Of a stretch of DNA of 64,000 nucleotides, positions 62,960 to 64,000 are shown in pieces (position 1 is the stretch's first letter; each line of letters begins with the position of its first letter). The notes under the pieces are model-generated. The model searched no databases. It was not told where the DNA came from and worked only from the letters and a program-made list of their open reading frames with translations. Position numbers and translations under genes: made by a program. This DNA comes from Miltoncostaea oceani (lineage in GTDB: Bacteria > Actinomycetota > Thermoleophilia > Miltoncostaeales > Miltoncostaeaceae), in assembly GCF_018141545.1 (NCBI RefSeq), contig NZ_CP064356.1, forward strand, positions 1,687,001-1,751,000, read 5' to 3'.

Positions 62960-64000
62960 ATGCGGATGAGGTTCCTGGGACGGACGGGGCTGCAGGTGTC
63001 GGCCATCTCGTTCGGCGCGATGACCTTCGGTGGCGCGTCGAGCGAGTTCTTCCGGCCGGTCGGCACGACGGAGCTCGACGAGGCCCGCCGCCAGGTCGAC
63101 CTCTGCCTCGACGCGGGGGTGAACCTCTTCGACACGGCCGACGTCTACTCCGACGGCCGCTCGGAGGAGATCCTCGGCGCCGCCCTCGGCGCCCGCCGCG
63201 CCGACGTCCTCGTCGCGACGAAGCTCCACGGGGCGATGGGCGGCCCGAACGACCGCGGCCAGTCGCGCCACCACATCGTCCGCGCCGTCCACGCGAGCCT
63301 GCGGCGCCTCGGCACCGACTGGATCGACGTGCTGCAGGTCCACGCCATCGACGGCCTCACCGACCCCCAGGAGACCCTGCGCGCCCTCGACGACCTCGTC
63401 CGCGCGGGGACCGTCCGCTACACGGGCTGCTCCAACCACAGCGCCTGGCACCTCATGCGCGCGCTCGGCGTCTCGGAGCGGGAGCACCTGGAGCGCTACA
63501 GCGTCCTGCAGGCCCACTACTCGCTCGTCTCGCGGGAGCTGGAGCACGAGCTGGTGCCGCTCTGCCTCGACCAGGGCGTCGGGATCCTCGTCTGGAGCCC
63601 CCTCGCGGGCGGGTTCCTCACCGGGAAGGTCCGCCGCGGCGAGCGCGGCCCCGAGGGGTCGCGCCAGTCCGTGATGGGACCCCCCGGGGGCCTCGCCGAC
63701 GAGGACCGGGCCTTCGACGTCGTCGACGCCCTCGTCGAGATCGGCGCGGCCCACGGGGTGAGCGCCGCCCAGGTCGCCCTCAACTGGCTGAGCGGCCGGC
63801 CGGGCGTGTCGTCGCTGATCGTCGGCGCCCGCACCGAGGAGCAGCTCGCCGACAACCTCGCCGCGACCGGTTGGGACCTCACCGACGCCGAGGCGGCCCG
63901 GCTCGAGGAGCTGTCGGCCCTCCGCCTCCCGTACCCGTACTGGCACCAGCTCCGCTACAACGCGGAGCGCCTCGACGAGCCGTGGATCGTGGAGCGGCGC
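62960..64000 (+). CDS. Aldo/keto reductase, 3' end outside the window
   Basis: 347 codons are visible with no stop before the window edge. MRFLGRTGLQVSAISFGAMT opens the (beta/alpha)8 barrel, and the catalytic tetrad is Asp58 and Tyr63 (FDTADVYSDG), Lys88 (VATKLHG) and His128 (VLQVHAID). The late block VALNWLSGRPGVSSLIVGAR binds NADPH. It reduces aldehydes or ketones; substrate unknown. GGGGGAG lies six bases before the ATG. It is read in the same direction as tetR, 88 bases downstream, and nearly the whole protein seems present. Confidence 0.93.
   Translation, partial: MRMRFLGRTGLQVSAISFGAMTFGGASSEFFRPVGTTELDEARRQVDLCLDAGVNLFDTADVYSDGRSEEILGAALGARRADVLVATKLHGAMGGPNDRGQSRHHIVRAVHASLRRLGTDWIDVLQVHAIDGLTDPQETLRALDDLVRAGTVRYTGCSNHSAWHLMRALGVSEREHLERYSVLQAHYSLVSRELEHELVPLCLDQGVGILVWSPLAGGFLTGKVRRGERGPEGSRQSVMGPPGGLADEDRAFDVVDALVEIGAAHGVSAAQVALNWLSGRPGVSSLIVGARTEEQLADNLAATGWDLTDAEAARLEELSALRLPYPYWHQLRYNAERLDEPWIVERR

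Overview
The window is a very GC-rich bacterial chromosome segment with dense, overlapping, single-domain-to-multidomain genes, two tRNA genes, no rRNA and no recognisable transposase, integrase, prophage or CRISPR array. The gene order hisS-aspS ... mnmA-(DUF948)-small gene-alaS-ruvX-mltG-aroE-pilB-pilT-pilC, the DUF4032 kinase-like gene, and the composition point to Actinomycetota, most likely a deep lineage such as Thermoleophilia. That placement is inference from synteny, not from a marker search. Many starts sit 6-10 bases after a TANNNT -10 box, so leaderless transcription looks common; inside operons genes overlap by ATGA, GTGA or TGATG.

Region 1 (1-15 kb) is a mixed set: the end of a haloacid dehalogenase, a thioredoxin-fold protein, a fluoride-export operon (crcB-crcB-triple DUF190), an arylsulfatase, a CPA1-type antiporter, a glutamate decarboxylase coupled to a twice-frameshifted membrane protein gene, an SRPBCC/PRC-barrel protein, a secreted lysyl-oxidase-like protein with C-terminal repeats, a DUF2254 membrane protein and a ferritin-like protein. 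tRNA-Glu(CTC) and tRNA-Gln(CTG) follow.

Region 2 (15.2-27.5 kb) is carbohydrate and export related: a ROK fructokinase diverges from a GH32-like/GH68/DUF4032 operon whose hydrolases lack signal peptides, followed by a sugar ABC importer (binding protein, two permeases, UgpC-type ATPase) with a palindromic operator, and a two-subunit MsbA-like exporter.

Region 3 (27.5-45 kb) is core housekeeping: glutamate formiminotransferase, hisS, an extended aspS, a 6S RNA gene at about 32851-33007, an IscU-like/MnmA fusion, alaS, ruvX, mltG, aroE and the type IV pilus genes pilB, pilT, pilC, the first two behind sigma-28-like promoter motifs.

Region 4 (45-49.2 kb) interrupts the expected pilus cluster. 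It holds a 443-base gene-free stretch with a large inverted repeat, a PD-(D/E)XK nuclease fused to a cysteine-less alkyltransferase-like domain, and a secreted beta-propeller/Vps62-like protein. I regard the nuclease fusion and the IscU-MnmA fusion as the most interesting systems here.

Region 5 (49.2-64 kb) has a DEAD-box helicase, a BON-domain protein behind a tiny proline-rich gene, a CbiX-type chelatase with a cysteine-rich tail, a Tim44-like protein, an M23 peptidase, a methyltransferase, an atypical zinc-ribbon SDR, a secreted HExxH protein, a DrrAB-type exporter divergent from a TetR regulator, and a truncated aldo/keto reductase at the window edge.
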